This document shows positions 8,107 through 20,395 of a DNA stretch of 64,000 bases, piece by piece. The position numbers were made by a program, and so were the translations under genes. The notes beneath the pieces are model-generated. The model did not search any database, was not told the DNA's origin, and saw only the letters and a list, made by a program, of their open reading frames with translations. Every line of letters begins with the position of its first letter. Position 1 is the stretch's first letter. Origin of the DNA: Collinsella sp. MSK.8.10 (lineage in GTDB: Bacteria; Actinomycetota; Coriobacteriia; Coriobacteriales; Coriobacteriaceae); NCBI RefSeq assembly GCF_019041915.1, contig NZ_JAHPYF010000001.1:434001-498000 (forward strand), written 5' to 3'.

Positions 8107-8841
8107 TTACGCAAGCCCCAGGTGCGACTTGACCTCGGCGGCACGACGACGGGACACCGGCACCGTCGAGTTCACGTGGTCGAGCCTGAGCTCCATAAGA
8201 CCCGTGGAACCGATCTCAACATTGTGCACGTCTTCCAAATTGACCAGATAGCTGCGATGAACGCGAATAAAGCCCTCGGAGACCAAGCGACGCTCGAGCG
8301 AAGAGATCGACTCATTGATCAGGTACGTTCCCTCGGCGCAGATGGCATTGCAAAAATCGGCGCGCGCCTCAAAGTAGCAGACGTCTGCGGCGGGAATGAA
8401 CACCTTTTTGCCCCCGCGGTCCACCGTCAGACGCAAAGGCTGGCGCGGAGCGTGGATAACACGACGGGCACCCAAGGCTGCCTCAATCTTGTCGAATGCC
8501 TTTGACAGGCGTGCGTCCTCGACCGGCTTGACGACATAGTCGACCGCATCGAGGTTATACGCATCGGCGGCAAATTCGGCAAACGCCGTCACAAACACAA
8601 CCACCGGCGGCGTCTTTAGGTTCTGCAGCGTCTCGGCAAGCTCAATTCCCGAGCGACCGGGCATGGTAATGTCTAAAAACAGCACGTCGGGCTTGTTCGA
8701 CAGAATCAACTCCACGGCTTCGGTGACATTGCCCGCCTCGGCAATCTGACCCACACGCGTATCCTTTTCCAACAGATAGCGTAGCTCAGCCCTAATGGGA
8801 GGTTCGTCATCAACCACCAAGATGTTCCAGCCTTCGGACAT
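8107..8841 (-). CDS. LytTR-family response regulator (pair 2)
   Basis: A 244-residue paralogue of the regulator at 2221. The receiver domain has VVDDEPPIR, the phospho-acceptor in VLFLDITMPGRSG, FVTAFAE and YVVKPVED. The LytTR output domain has FIRVHRSYLVNL and VPVSRRRAAEVKSHL. The two proteins share architecture and many motifs throughout, which suggests duplication of a whole kinase/regulator pair. Its kinase lies 38 nt upstream on the same strand. Confidence 0.9.
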   Translation of the reverse strand: MSEGWNILVVDDEPPIRAELRYLLEKDTRVGQIAEAGNVTEAVELILSNKPDVLFLDITMPGRSGIELAETLQNLKTPPVVVFVTAFAEFAADAYNLDAVDYVVKPVEDARLSKAFDKIEAALGARRVIHAPRQPLRLTVDRGGKKVFIPAADVCYFEARADFCNAICAEGTYLINESISSLERRLVSEGFIRVHRSYLVNLEDVHNVEIGSTGLMELRLDHVNSTVPVSRRRAAEVKSHLGLA

Positions 8842-8879
8842 ATGTGCTTCCCCTCTTTTTCTCTCAATCCAACCGCGTG

Positions 8880-10271
8880 CTACGCCGTCAACGGCGCGGG
8901 CTCATGCGGCTCGCCGTTCAGCTCGACGATGACCTGCGTTCCCACGCCCTCCTGGGACTTCACGCGCATGCCGGAATCTTCTCCGTAAAAAAAATGGATG
9001 CGCTGAAGCACGTTGAAGAGCGCCAGGCCGCAACCTCGCTTGACGGAGCCGTCGGCGGTAATGCTCTCGGGCTCCTCTCGGCGATGCTGCTCAAACAGAT
9101 GCGCGCAGACCTCTTCGCTCATACCGATGCCGTCGTCCTCGACGATGATCTCCAAACCGTCATCGGTCTCGAAAGCCCTAACATGAATAGAAAGCGGCTC
9201 GGTCTCGCGCTGCGCGTGCTTGATGCAGTTTTCGAGCAACGGCTGCAAGATAAACGGCGGCACCATGCAATCGCGCACCTCAAAGTCGATATCGACCGAG
9301 ACGCGCAGACGGCCGTCGCCATAACGAGCCTGCATAAGATTGATATAGCGAGTGCCCTGTTCCACCTCGTGCTCGAGCGTTGTGAGGGTATCGGAATCAG
9401 AAAGCGTCTGACGGTAGTAATTGGAAAAGTCGATCAGCAGCGATCTGGCCTTGTCCGGCTCGGTACGTACGAGCGACACGATGGTGCTGATGGTGTTAAA
9501 CAGAAAATGAGGATCGACCTGCGATTGCAAGGCGCGCAGCTCCACGCGGGCCGTAAGCTCGTCCTGACGCTCGAGCTCAAAGCTCGCAAGCTGCGTGGAA
9601 ATGAGGTCGGCAAAGCCCGAGGCAAGCGCCGTCTGGCGCATATCGATGCTGCTCAGACGGGGATAATACAGCTCGAGCGTGCCCACGCAATGCCCGCGCA
9701 CGGTAAGCGGTGCGACAATACCGGCGCGCAGGCGCGGAAAATAGCCACCCGTCTCGGTCGAGGCATCGCGCGAGAACACGCTTTGCTCACCGCTGTTGAT
9801 CACGTTGAGCGTAGTCCGCAGCACCACCGGGGTGCCCGCGGGGCACTTTGCCGAACCCTCGCCCCAGCTCGCCAGCACCTGCTTGCCGTCGGTAAAGCAG
9901 ATGGCAGAGGCGATAGTTTCGGACAGGATGATCTTAGAGGCGCCCAGGGCAGCTTCGGGCGTAAGGCCGCGCGACGTATAGGCGAATATTTTCGATGCGA
10001 TGGCGAGCGTGCGGTCGGTAGCGCTCGACGTGAGATCATCGGGAACGACAAAGACGTACGAGAAGAAGAAGCACAGCATGACCAAGCCGGCAATGACGAC
10101 AACGGCCGGAACGGGATTGGGATTATCGGTTAGATCCCAGATGAGCAGCAGGATAAGCAGCGGAACGACAATACCGAGCAAGATGGCTTGAACCACATGC
10201 TGAGCGGTACGAAAGACCTTGGTAGAGTTGTAGCTCTTGCCCAGAATCAGTCTATTGAGATCCACCGTCAT
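8880..10271 (-). CDS. LytS-type sensor histidine kinase (pair 2)
   Basis: A 463-residue membrane kinase with two hydrophobic segments (about 25-48 and 55-77), a GAF-like region and the kinase core. The acceptor box reads QVDPHFLFNT, with Asp where the family and its paralogue at 3010 have Asn; the His is kept. ENCIKHAQ, VEDDGIGMSE and RGCGLALFN are the ATP-binding motifs. The ATG at 10271 follows AAGGGG; an earlier in-frame start adds 21 residues. It forms an operon with the downstream LytTR regulator. Confidence 0.9.
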   Translation of the reverse strand: MTVDLNRLILGKSYNSTKVFRTAQHVVQAILLGIVVPLLILLLIWDLTDNPNPVPAVVVIAGLVMLCFFFSYVFVVPDDLTSSATDRTLAIASKIFAYTSRGLTPEAALGASKIILSETIASAICFTDGKQVLASWGEGSAKCPAGTPVVLRTTLNVINSGEQSVFSRDASTETGGYFPRLRAGIVAPLTVRGHCVGTLELYYPRLSSIDMRQTALASGFADLISTQLASFELERQDELTARVELRALQSQVDPHFLFNTISTIVSLVRTEPDKARSLLIDFSNYYRQTLSDSDTLTTLEHEVEQGTRYINLMQARYGDGRLRVSVDIDFEVRDCMVPPFILQPLLENCIKHAQRETEPLSIHVRAFETDDGLEIIVEDDGIGMSEEVCAHLFEQHRREEPESITADGSVKRGCGLALFNVLQRIHFFYGEDSGMRVKSQEGVGTQVIVELNGEPHEPAPLTA

Positions 10272-10299
10272 CCCCTTCTTACTGACGCACCCCATAGCA

Positions 10300-10324
10300 A
10301 TAAAGAGGGCCGCAAGCGACCCTC
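10300..10324 (-). terminator. Terminator of the permease-amidohydrolase operon
   Basis: On the minus strand GAGGGTCGC pairs with GCGGCCCTC (one G-U) around TT and is followed by TTTATTG. It lies 60 nt after the amidohydrolase stop. Confidence 0.7.
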
Positions 10325-10383
10325 TCCAATGCATTATGCAATCAAATACTGTGTTTTACATCAAGCCATCGATGAACGGTAGC

Positions 10384-11661
10384 TTAGGCGCTGTACTTGT
10401 TTGCCTCGCCGAAGGTGCCGCCCTCGACAATCCAGCCGTCCTTCATGATGACGTCCATGTTGTCGGTGTTGAGCACGTGGATGTCGGCGGCGACGTCACC
10501 GTTGACGACCAGCAGGTCGGCGCACTTGCCGGCCTCGATGGAACCGGTCTCGTCCTCGATGTGGCACATCTTGGCACCGTTGAGGGTGGCACAGGTGATG
10601 GTCTCGACCGGGGTGAAGCCGATCTTGTCGACGAACTCGTACATCTCCTCGATGGAGCAGGTGCCGTACGGGGTGACGAAGGAGAAGGAGTCGGAGCCGA
10701 TCGTCATGACGACGCCGCGCTTCTTGGCCTCGCGCAGGCAGTCGTAGTTGCGCTGCAGCTCCTTCTCGACCAGGGTGCCCTCGTACTTGTCGTGCAGCTC
10801 GGGGACGTAGACGGGCGGATAGGTGGCGTACCAGGTGGGCAGGAAGGCGATCGTCGGGGTGAAGAAGGTGCCCTGCTCGGCCATGAGGTCCATGGTACGC
10901 TCATCGATATCGAAGCCGTGAATCAGCTGCTCGCAGCCAAAGCGAACGGAATCGTAGGCAGCGGCGTGGTTGTTGTAGCAGTGGCTCCACACGGGGATGC
11001 CGACCATCTTGGCCTCTTCGACCACGGCCTGAATCTCCTCGGAGCAGTAGTGCTGGTCGCGGCCGGAGTCCCAGCGCCAGATGCCGCCACCGGTAGCCCA
11101 GATCTTGATGGCATCGGGGTTCTCGCGCAGGCGACGACGGACGGCCTTGCGCAGATCCCAAGGACCGTCGACCTGATCGCCCCAGGGGTGCGATTCCTTG
11201 TTGAGCTCCTGGCTGCAGTGGTGGGAGTCGCCGTGGCCGGCAACGCGGCAGAAGCCAAGGCCGGTGGCCAGAACGCGCGGGCCCTTGAAGACGCCCTTGT
11301 CGATGCAGTCACGGATCTGGATACCAAAGCGGCCGATCTCGCAGACGGTGGTGAGGCCGTGGGTGAGGCAGTCGTAGGCCTGCTTCACGGCGACGGCCTG
11401 CTTCTCGAGGAGCGGCTGCATGACCCAATCGGTATCATCGTCGGTCAGGTTGCCCGAGAAGTGCAGGTGGGTGTCGATCAGGCCGGGAAGGACGGTCTTG
11501 CCGGCGGCGTCGATAACCTCAACGCCCTCGGGAAGGTCCTGCATAGCACCGGCGTACTCGATCTTGCCGTTGTCGTCGACGAGAACGAGGGAGTTCTCGA
11601 CCGGCTCGGCACCGGTACCGTCGATGAGCTTGCCGCCAACGATTGCATACTTAGTGGACAT
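10384..11661 (-). CDS. Metal-dependent amidohydrolase (imidazolonepropionase/prolidase-like)
   Basis: A 425-residue member of the amidohydrolase superfamily, which hydrolyses cyclic amides, dipeptides or similar substrates with a bound metal. The first metal site is GLIDTHLHF near residue 63. Later ligands are likely in SHCYNNHAAA (near 233), the region around QLIHGFD, and IGSDSF (near 330). The C-terminal AGKCADLLVVNGD closes the small beta-sandwich, as usual in this family. The ATG at 11661 has a strong AAGGAGG. It lies 131 nt downstream of an amino-acid permease on the same strand, so the pair may import and degrade one compound (inference). Confidence 0.85.
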   Translation of the reverse strand: MSTKYAIVGGKLIDGTGAEPVENSLVLVDDNGKIEYAGAMQDLPEGVEVIDAAGKTVLPGLIDTHLHFSGNLTDDDTDWVMQPLLEKQAVAVKQAYDCLTHGLTTVCEIGRFGIQIRDCIDKGVFKGPRVLATGLGFCRVAGHGDSHHCSQELNKESHPWGDQVDGPWDLRKAVRRRLRENPDAIKIWATGGGIWRWDSGRDQHYCSEEIQAVVEEAKMVGIPVWSHCYNNHAAAYDSVRFGCEQLIHGFDIDERTMDLMAEQGTFFTPTIAFLPTWYATYPPVYVPELHDKYEGTLVEKELQRNYDCLREAKKRGVVMTIGSDSFSFVTPYGTCSIEEMYEFVDKIGFTPVETITCATLNGAKMCHIEDETGSIEAGKCADLLVVNGDVAADIHVLNTDNMDVIMKDGWIVEGGTFGEANKYSA

Positions 11662-11792
11662 GGTTCCTCCTTATGGATCCATATAGTGGGCGAGGCCGTG
11701 TTGGGTTAAGGCCTCACAAAGCTACCCAAGTGGCGCCGGGTTCGGTGCGCGGAAGAGAGGGGCCCGCGCACCTGATCCGCCCCGGCTCGGCG

Positions 11793-13244
11793 TTACTTTT
11801 TGCGGGAATTGGTGAAAGCCATGAGGGCCAGGCCAATAGCCAACCAGCCGATCACGATGCTCCACTCCACCATGTTGAGGGAGGCGGGAGAGAACGGAAT
11901 CACAAGCAGGCCGATGATGATGGCGCAGGCAGCGATAGCGAGGGAGATGCCAAACTTGCCACCGGGCACCTCGTAGGGACGAGGTAGGTCGGGCTCGGTG
12001 AAGCGCATGCGCAGGCAAGCGAGGGCGACCATGCCGCAGGAGAAGATGAAGGCGAGAGCCGACACGTTGGTCAGAGGGATGAGCATGTTCTTGCCCAGGA
12101 ACGGACCGACGACGGTGATGACGCCCAGAACGACGCAGGCGAGCTTGGGAGCGCCAGACTTGGGGTCGACCTCGGCGAACTGCTCGGGCAACTGGCCCTT
12201 GCGGCCCATGGCGAGCATGATGCGGCTCGTGGCGCCGTAGAAGGAGTTCATCGGGCCCATGGGTCCAAGCGTGGCGATGACGAGCATGGCCAGGTACAGA
12301 AGCATGTTGATGCCCTTGAGGCAGGCGAGCGCGGGAACCGGGCTCTTAACGAACTCATGCCAGTCGAGGATGGTGCCGAACGAGTAGATGCAGACCATGT
12401 AGAAGCCGCCAGCGGCCAGCAGAGCCAGGGAGATGATCTTGCCGAACTTGTTCCAGTTGAGGCCCTCGGCTGCTTCCTCAGCCTGCTGAGGAATGGTGTC
12501 GAAGCCAGCGTAGAAGAACGGGGTCAGAACCAGGACCGACACGATGCCGGCAAACAGGCTGGTGCTCTCGGTAGCGGCCTTGCCGCCGCCAGCGCCGGTG
12601 ACCTGGGAGAACACGGGCATGGCATTGTCCGGCGAGCCGGTGAACAGCGAGACGCCCATGGCGAGCAGCATGCCGCAGAGCAGGGCCTTGGTCAGGAAGG
12701 CCTGGAGCTTGGCAGCCGAGCTGGCACCGCGGAAATTGAGGAAGATGACGTAGACTGCAAAGCCGAGCGCGATCAGCGTCGGGAACAGGTAAACGTCGGC
12801 CCCCAGGATGGTGTAGAGCTTGACGGCGCGCAGCCACTCAAGGCCGGGCAGGCTGCCGAACATTTCAGACACGAGGGTCGAAATGGCGATGGCCTCCCAC
12901 GGGCACAGGATGCCGTTGCCCAGGGCCAAAAGCCATCCGGTGATGTAGCTCAGCGTACGGCCAAAGCTACGATCGACATACTCGACAATGCCGCCCGAGA
13001 TGGGGATAGCAGCCGTGAGCTCACCGAAAACAGCTCCGACGGGCACGAGGAAGATTGCACCCAAGAGGAATGCGATCATAGCGGGAACGGGACCGCCGCC
13101 CACGACCATCCAGTCGCCGACCTGCAGAACCCAACCGGTACCGATGATGGCACCGAAGCCGATGGTGAAGAAGTTCCAGAGCGAAAGCGTTTTCTTCATG
13201 CCGCCGTTATCCTCGACTGCAACTTCTGCGTTCTTGTCCGCCAT
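11793..13244 (-). CDS. APC-superfamily amino acid permease
   Basis: A 483-residue permease with about 12 membrane segments. TIGFGAIIGTGWVLQVGDW in the first helix is the classic APC substrate-binding unwound region. The overall length and the R-P-Y-E-V-P-GGK motif before the last helices fit the family. Substrate is unknown. The ATG at 13244 follows AAAGGAGGGG. Together with the amidohydrolase downstream it probably forms one operon that ends at the terminator at 10300. Confidence 0.88.
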   Translation of the reverse strand: MADKNAEVAVEDNGGMKKTLSLWNFFTIGFGAIIGTGWVLQVGDWMVVGGGPVPAMIAFLLGAIFLVPVGAVFGELTAAIPISGGIVEYVDRSFGRTLSYITGWLLALGNGILCPWEAIAISTLVSEMFGSLPGLEWLRAVKLYTILGADVYLFPTLIALGFAVYVIFLNFRGASSAAKLQAFLTKALLCGMLLAMGVSLFTGSPDNAMPVFSQVTGAGGGKAATESTSLFAGIVSVLVLTPFFYAGFDTIPQQAEEAAEGLNWNKFGKIISLALLAAGGFYMVCIYSFGTILDWHEFVKSPVPALACLKGINMLLYLAMLVIATLGPMGPMNSFYGATSRIMLAMGRKGQLPEQFAEVDPKSGAPKLACVVLGVITVVGPFLGKNMLIPLTNVSALAFIFSCGMVALACLRMRFTEPDLPRPYEVPGGKFGISLAIAACAIIIGLLVIPFSPASLNMVEWSIVIGWLAIGLALMAFTNSRKK

Positions 13245-13264
13245 TGTTCCCCTCCTTTCCTGTT

Positions 13265-13281
13265 TGACGCCCTTGGCGTCA
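13265..13281. promoter_or_regulatory. TGACGCC palindrome in the permease leader
   Basis: A 7+7 palindrome, TGACGCC-N3-GGCGTCA, lies 20 nt upstream of the permease start and just before its ribosome binding site. It could be an operator or a translation-affecting hairpin. The 354-nt gene-free gap 13245-13598 must also hold divergent promoters for the permease and the C39-like gene; no convincing -35/-10 pair was seen. It further holds a GCGCGG/CCGCGC stem near 13288-13312. Confidence 0.35.
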
Positions 13282-13598
13282 CCCCTTGCGCGGTCCGTTT
13301 TGCCGCGCGCTTTTATTCCATGGCTTTAAGATACGGCCTTGGCGCAGCAGCGCCGCTCGCAGCTCGACCGAAGGCAGAATTGCAAAACGAGCGGCACCGT
13401 TTTTGGGACGAACGGCGGGAGACGTCATTCGTCTTGGACGCTTTCATCTTGTCTGCTTTTGAATACCTGTTGCCGTGACGCTTGGCGCGCGGCGCGGCAA
13501 CGTTCATACCATTTGTCAGGCTTTTGGCGCACATACCCATGTGTCGTGCATCTTTTTATGTAGGATAGACAAGTTACACATGAGGCAAGGTGATTCGA

Positions 13599-14600
13599 AT
13601 GGCATACGGATACAATGACGGCGACCAACGGCCACAAAGCGTGCGCCTTGCCGGCCGCACCACGTCAACGCCCAAAATCACCTCCGACAACGACAACCCG
13701 CAGCGCCCCCAAGAGCAGCTCGGGGCTTCTTCGCGGCAGCAAAGCCGTACCGTGCAGCAGTCAGACCGTGTAAGTACGAGCACACGCCAACGCCAGACCG
13801 GCACATCGCAGCCACGCCGCTACGATCGCCGTAAGACCGACTACTACGTCAAGCGCTCCTTTTCGCGACCTCAACGCGATCGCGGCAATTCCGCCCCTCA
13901 CCCCGCGTCGCACACCACAAGCCACGCGCTTCCGGCCCGCCGCCTACGCCTTGCGCTTTGCTCCATTGCCGCCTGCCTCGTCTTTGTGTTTTTGGGATCC
14001 TGTATCTCCCACGGATCAGCCGGTCTTGAGCCCACTGCCGAGGACAAGCTGCTTAAAGCTCCCGTCGCGCCCGGTTACTCCTTTGCGTTCTCGACCCCAC
14101 GCTCGCAATGGCAGGCCGGCGCCATGCCCCACATCTACCAAATTGACCCCGCATGGTCGGAGCTGCCCTATGCCGGTGGCACTATTCGAGAAAACGCTTG
14201 CGGTCCCACTTGCCTCACCATGGTCTATATCTTTAAGACCGGCCACACCGATAAGACGCCGGTCGATGTATGCGCACTGGCCGAAGCCGGCAACTACGCC
14301 CCCACTGGTGCCACCGAGTGGTCGTTTATGACAGGCGGTGCGTGGCAGCTAGGGCTCAACGGAACACAGCTCTATAACGATCGCGAATCGATTACCCAAG
14401 CACTTCGCTCGGGTGCGCCCGTCATCGCCGCAGTGCGCCCCGGTACGTTTACCAACGTAGGCCACTACATCGTGCTCTACGGCATCGACAACGCCAACCA
14501 GATTGGCGTCTACGACCCCAACTCGGCCAACCGCAGCGCCCGCCGCTGGGGCGTCGTAGAGGTCCTCAACGAAGTCGAAGCCATGTGGGCCTACTACTAG
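13599..14600 (+). CDS. Membrane-anchored C39-like cysteine peptidase domain protein
   Basis: A 333-residue protein. The first 105 residues are basic, Gln/Arg/Ser-rich and probably disordered. One membrane anchor follows (LRLALCSIAACLVFVFLGSC, about 111-130). The rest lies outside the cell and resembles the peptidase C39-like fold: catalytic Cys in ENACGPTCLTMV, His in VGHYIVLYGI and the Asp/Asn partner in IGVYDPNS. C39 relatives cleave double-glycine leaders or act as wall or bacteriocin proteases; here no transporter is fused. The ATG at 13599 has AAGG upstream; a GTG three codons earlier is possible. It is the only plus-strand gene in this stretch. Confidence 0.75.
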   Translation: MAYGYNDGDQRPQSVRLAGRTTSTPKITSDNDNPQRPQEQLGASSRQQSRTVQQSDRVSTSTRQRQTGTSQPRRYDRRKTDYYVKRSFSRPQRDRGNSAPHPASHTTSHALPARRLRLALCSIAACLVFVFLGSCISHGSAGLEPTAEDKLLKAPVAPGYSFAFSTPRSQWQAGAMPHIYQIDPAWSELPYAGGTIRENACGPTCLTMVYIFKTGHTDKTPVDVCALAEAGNYAPTGATEWSFMTGGAWQLGLNGTQLYNDRESITQALRSGAPVIAAVRPGTFTNVGHYIVLYGIDNANQIGVYDPNSANRSARRWGVVEVLNEVEAMWAYY

Positions 14601-14681
14601 TCATTGGGGACAGACTTAAATGAGTGGTCATTGGGGGCGCTCTTGTTTGACTAGTCATTTAAGAACGTCCCCAATGACTAG
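14597..14681. repeat. Nested palindromic intergenic element
   Basis: The outer arms CTAGTCATTGGGGAC (14597-14611) and GTCCCCAATGACTAG (14667-14681) are perfectly complementary. Inner arms CTTAAATGA (14615-14623) and TCATTTAAG (14655-14663) are too. TCATTGGGG occurs again inside at about 14628. The left arm overlaps the stop codon of the C39-like gene. It looks like a REP- or MITE-type element and may also act as a terminator. Confidence 0.8.
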
Positions 14682-14690
14682 GTGAATAGC

Positions 14691-14723
14691 AAAAGCCCCG
14701 CAGTCGGAGCGGACTGCGGGGCT
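14691..14723 (-). terminator. Terminator of carbamate kinase gene
   Basis: On the minus strand AGCCCCGCAGTC pairs with GACTGCGGGGCT (12 bp) and is followed by TTTTGC. It starts 65 nt after the arcC stop. Confidence 0.85.
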
Positions 14724-14788
14724 CATGAAGAGAGGCTAGTTTGTGGGCGCTTTGCCTGGCGCCCACAAGAGAGGCAGCAGAGTAGAGA

Positions 14789-15751
14789 CTACTCGTGGAT
14801 GCGGGTACCGGAGAGGCCGGCCATGGTCTCGGCGGCCTTGTCCAGAGCGCCGATGATGCAGGTACGACCCTTGCGGGAACGCGCGAACTTGATAGCAGCG
14901 CGAACCTTGGGCTCCATGGAACCCTTGCCGAACTGGCCCTCGTCGGCCAGGCGCTCGGCCTCGTCGGCGGTGAGGTCCTCGAGCTCCTCCTGGTTGGGCT
15001 TGCCGAAGTTGATGGCGACATGCTCAACGGCGGTCAGCAGGAACAGAACGTCAGCGTCGCAGTCCTCGGCCAACAGCTCGCCGCCCAGGTCCTTGTCGAT
15101 GACGGCGGGAACGCCCTTGTAGCAGCCCTTGTTCTCGTAGTCGCGGACGACGGGGATGCCGCCGCCACCGCAGGCGATGACGATGAACTCGTTGTCGAGC
15201 AGGTTGAGGATGGAGTCGGCCTCGACGATCTTCTTGGGATCGGGGGAAGCGACGACGCGACGCCAGCCGCGGCCGGAATCCTCGACGAAGACCTTGGAGG
15301 GATCCTCGGCCATGAACTCCTTGGCCTGCTCCTCGGTATAGAAGGGACCGATCGGCTTGGTCGGGTTCTTGAACGCGGGATCGTCGGGATCGCACTCGAT
15401 CTGGGTGACGACGGTGGCGGCGTGCCAACGCTTATAGCGCTTGTGCATCTCGCGGCCGATGCCCTGCTGCAGGTGATAACCAATGTAGCCCTGGGACATG
15501 GCGCCGCACTCGGGCAGCGGCATCTCGGGGGTACCGATGGCATCGTGGGCAGCGGCGAAGGCGTTCTGGATCATGCCGACCTGCGGGCCGTTGCCGTGGG
15601 TGATGATGATCTCGTTGCCCTGCTCGATGAGGCCGAGGAGGGCATGGGCGGTGTTGCTCACGGCCTCGATCTGCTCGACGGGGTTGTTGCCGAGGGCGTT
15701 GCCGCCAAGGGCGACGACAATACGATCGGGCTTACCAAGAGGCTTAGACAT
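14789..15751 (-). CDS. arcC: Carbamate kinase
   Basis: A 320-residue enzyme that makes ATP from carbamoyl phosphate and ADP, releasing ammonia and CO2, at the end of arginine, agmatine or ureide breakdown. Family motifs include VVALGGNALG at the N-terminus, THGNGPQVGM near 50, IACGGGGIPV near 205 and the DKDLGGELLA stretch. Length is standard. The ATG at 15751 follows AAAGGATTCC. No arginine deiminase or carbamoyltransferase gene lies nearby, so the source of carbamoyl phosphate is elsewhere. It is transcribed alone and ends at a strong terminator. Confidence 0.93.
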   Translation of the reverse strand: MSKPLGKPDRIVVALGGNALGNNPVEQIEAVSNTAHALLGLIEQGNEIIITHGNGPQVGMIQNAFAAAHDAIGTPEMPLPECGAMSQGYIGYHLQQGIGREMHKRYKRWHAATVVTQIECDPDDPAFKNPTKPIGPFYTEEQAKEFMAEDPSKVFVEDSGRGWRRVVASPDPKKIVEADSILNLLDNEFIVIACGGGGIPVVRDYENKGCYKGVPAVIDKDLGGELLAEDCDADVLFLLTAVEHVAINFGKPNQEELEDLTADEAERLADEGQFGKGSMEPKVRAAIKFARSRKGRTCIIGALDKAAETMAGLSGTRIHE

Positions 15752-16178
15752 TGCTGGAATCCTTTCTGTAAAAGGCCTACAACCCATTAATAACCCGCGT
15801 CCGTGCGATACGCGAGTTTATTAAGGTTTATATTCTCTTTATCGCTCATTTTATTCATTTTGAAAATAGCGGAACGGTGAACGGTCGTTTTTATCCGCTC
15901 AGCGTACAGAACTCCAGCTCAGACATATCTACGTAATTTACGTGCGACTTTATTTAAATGAAGCAAGGATTATGTCGGATTATGCAAACTACATCTCTGC
16001 TAAACACAAAACGGACAGCGCAATATCTTACTCGCACTATACGAGATTCTATGCACATATAAGTCGAGTATGCACCCCTGCAAAAACAAGGGGCTTTTCA
16101 TCCAGCATAAGGAATAAAGAAGAGCTCCGAAAAGGCGGCAACAGCCAAGTCCCCCATCCATCCCCAAAGTGGCGCGAG

Positions 16179-16201
16179 GTTTCGCGGCAAAGCCGCGAAA
16201 C
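16179..16201. repeat. Perfect 10-bp hairpin GTTTCGCGGC/GCCGCGAAAC
   Basis: GTTTCGCGGC and GCCGCGAAAC are separated by AAA. No T run follows on either strand, so a simple terminator is unlikely. It could be an operator or a structured RNA element. Confidence 0.7.
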
Positions 16202-16270
16202 AGCGAAAGGGATGGAATACCCGCCAACTACGTCCTTCATCCGCCCACACAATCCGAGGACGTAGTCGTA

Positions 16271-16395
16271 GCAGGATCTGAGGGCTAACCTTCGCGGGCA
16301 CTCCGCAGGACGAAAGAACCCCCGCCGCACGTAGTGCGCAGCGGGGGTTCTTTCATGTCCGAGGACGTCCGCGAAGGTCAGCCCTCAGATCCTGC
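16271..16395 (-). terminator. Long nested palindrome ending the pyruvate:ferredoxin oxidoreductase gene
   Basis: The outer 27-nt arms (16271-16297 and 16369-16395) match at 26 positions. Inside, GAAAGAACCCCCGC (16312-16325) pairs perfectly with GCGGGGGTTCTTTC (16341-16354), and CGCAC/GTGCG pairs in the centre. It begins 10 nt after the oxidoreductase stop at 16406. The inner stem with TTCTTTCG can terminate transcription on the minus strand; the outer arms make it far longer than a normal terminator. Confidence 0.7.
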
Positions 16396-16405
16396 GGTGG
16401 GAGAC

Positions 16406-19945
<3,540 letters not shown>

Positions 19946-20394
19946 ATACCCCTCTCCTCTCATATAGGTATACAGGCCCCGGCGATCGCCGGGATGTTGG
20001 CGTGATGGGATTTACGCTGTTGCTTCCAATCATCTGGCAGGCAGGCTCAGCAGCAGGTACATGGCGTGGAGAGAAGACATGCCGAGGCGAGGGGCAACTG
20101 ATGCGCCCTACAGGCCCGACCGCCCGTCTTGCACATGACCGAGCGCCGCAAAGGCCGCATGCCGGATGCTCCCGGGCACGCCCCGGCGATGGGAAGCGCC
20201 CGCAACGGAAATCCGCATGCGGGTTTATTGTACCCCGCCGTCAAGTGTAATTTCGGCAAATATAGGCGTGCGGTAAAGGTTTACCCCGACTGACCGCCAA
20301 GGGGCGAAATGGCCCCTCGTCCCAAGCGGCCGGCCCTGGCGCGCCAAGGAGTGTCCCCAAGTGCCGGCAGAAAAGGAACGTCCCTAACTGCCGG
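19946..20394. other. Gene-free leader region of nifJ with short repeats
   Basis: A 450-nt gap that must contain the promoter of the oxidoreductase gene; a TACAAT at about 20221-20226 on the minus strand is a possible -10, but its -35 is not clear. A small AGGGGC/GCCCCT stem lies near 20298-20315. The right end holds a tandem repeat annotated separately. No credible coding sequence was seen. Confidence 0.5.
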
Positions 20395-20395
20395 C
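20353..20395. repeat. Tandem imperfect repeat GTCCCyAAsTGCCGGC
   Basis: Two copies, GTCCCCAAGTGCCGGC at 20353-20368 and GTCCCTAACTGCCGGC at 20380-20395, match at 14 of 16 positions. GTCCCCAA also forms part of the palindromic element at 14597-14681, so both may belong to one dispersed intergenic repeat family. Confidence 0.5.

Larger units (their letters stand above)
15752..16405. other. Gene-free region with hairpin cluster
   Basis: About 650 nt with no credible gene. The first part (15800-16100) is AT-richer than its surroundings and must contain the arcC promoter. From 16179 to 16395 there are several strong inverted repeats: a 10-bp GC-rich hairpin, a 9-bp pair at 16227-16235/16258-16266, and a long nested palindrome annotated separately. 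Confidence 0.7.

Noticed and set aside
15942..16265. 107-codon plus-strand frame after arcC
   Set aside because: No family, AT-rich to GC-rich composition jump, and it runs through the perfect hairpin at 16179-16201.
20002..20250. 82-codon plus-strand frame upstream of nifJ
   Set aside because: No ribosome binding site or family, and it overlaps the leader of the oxidoreductase gene.
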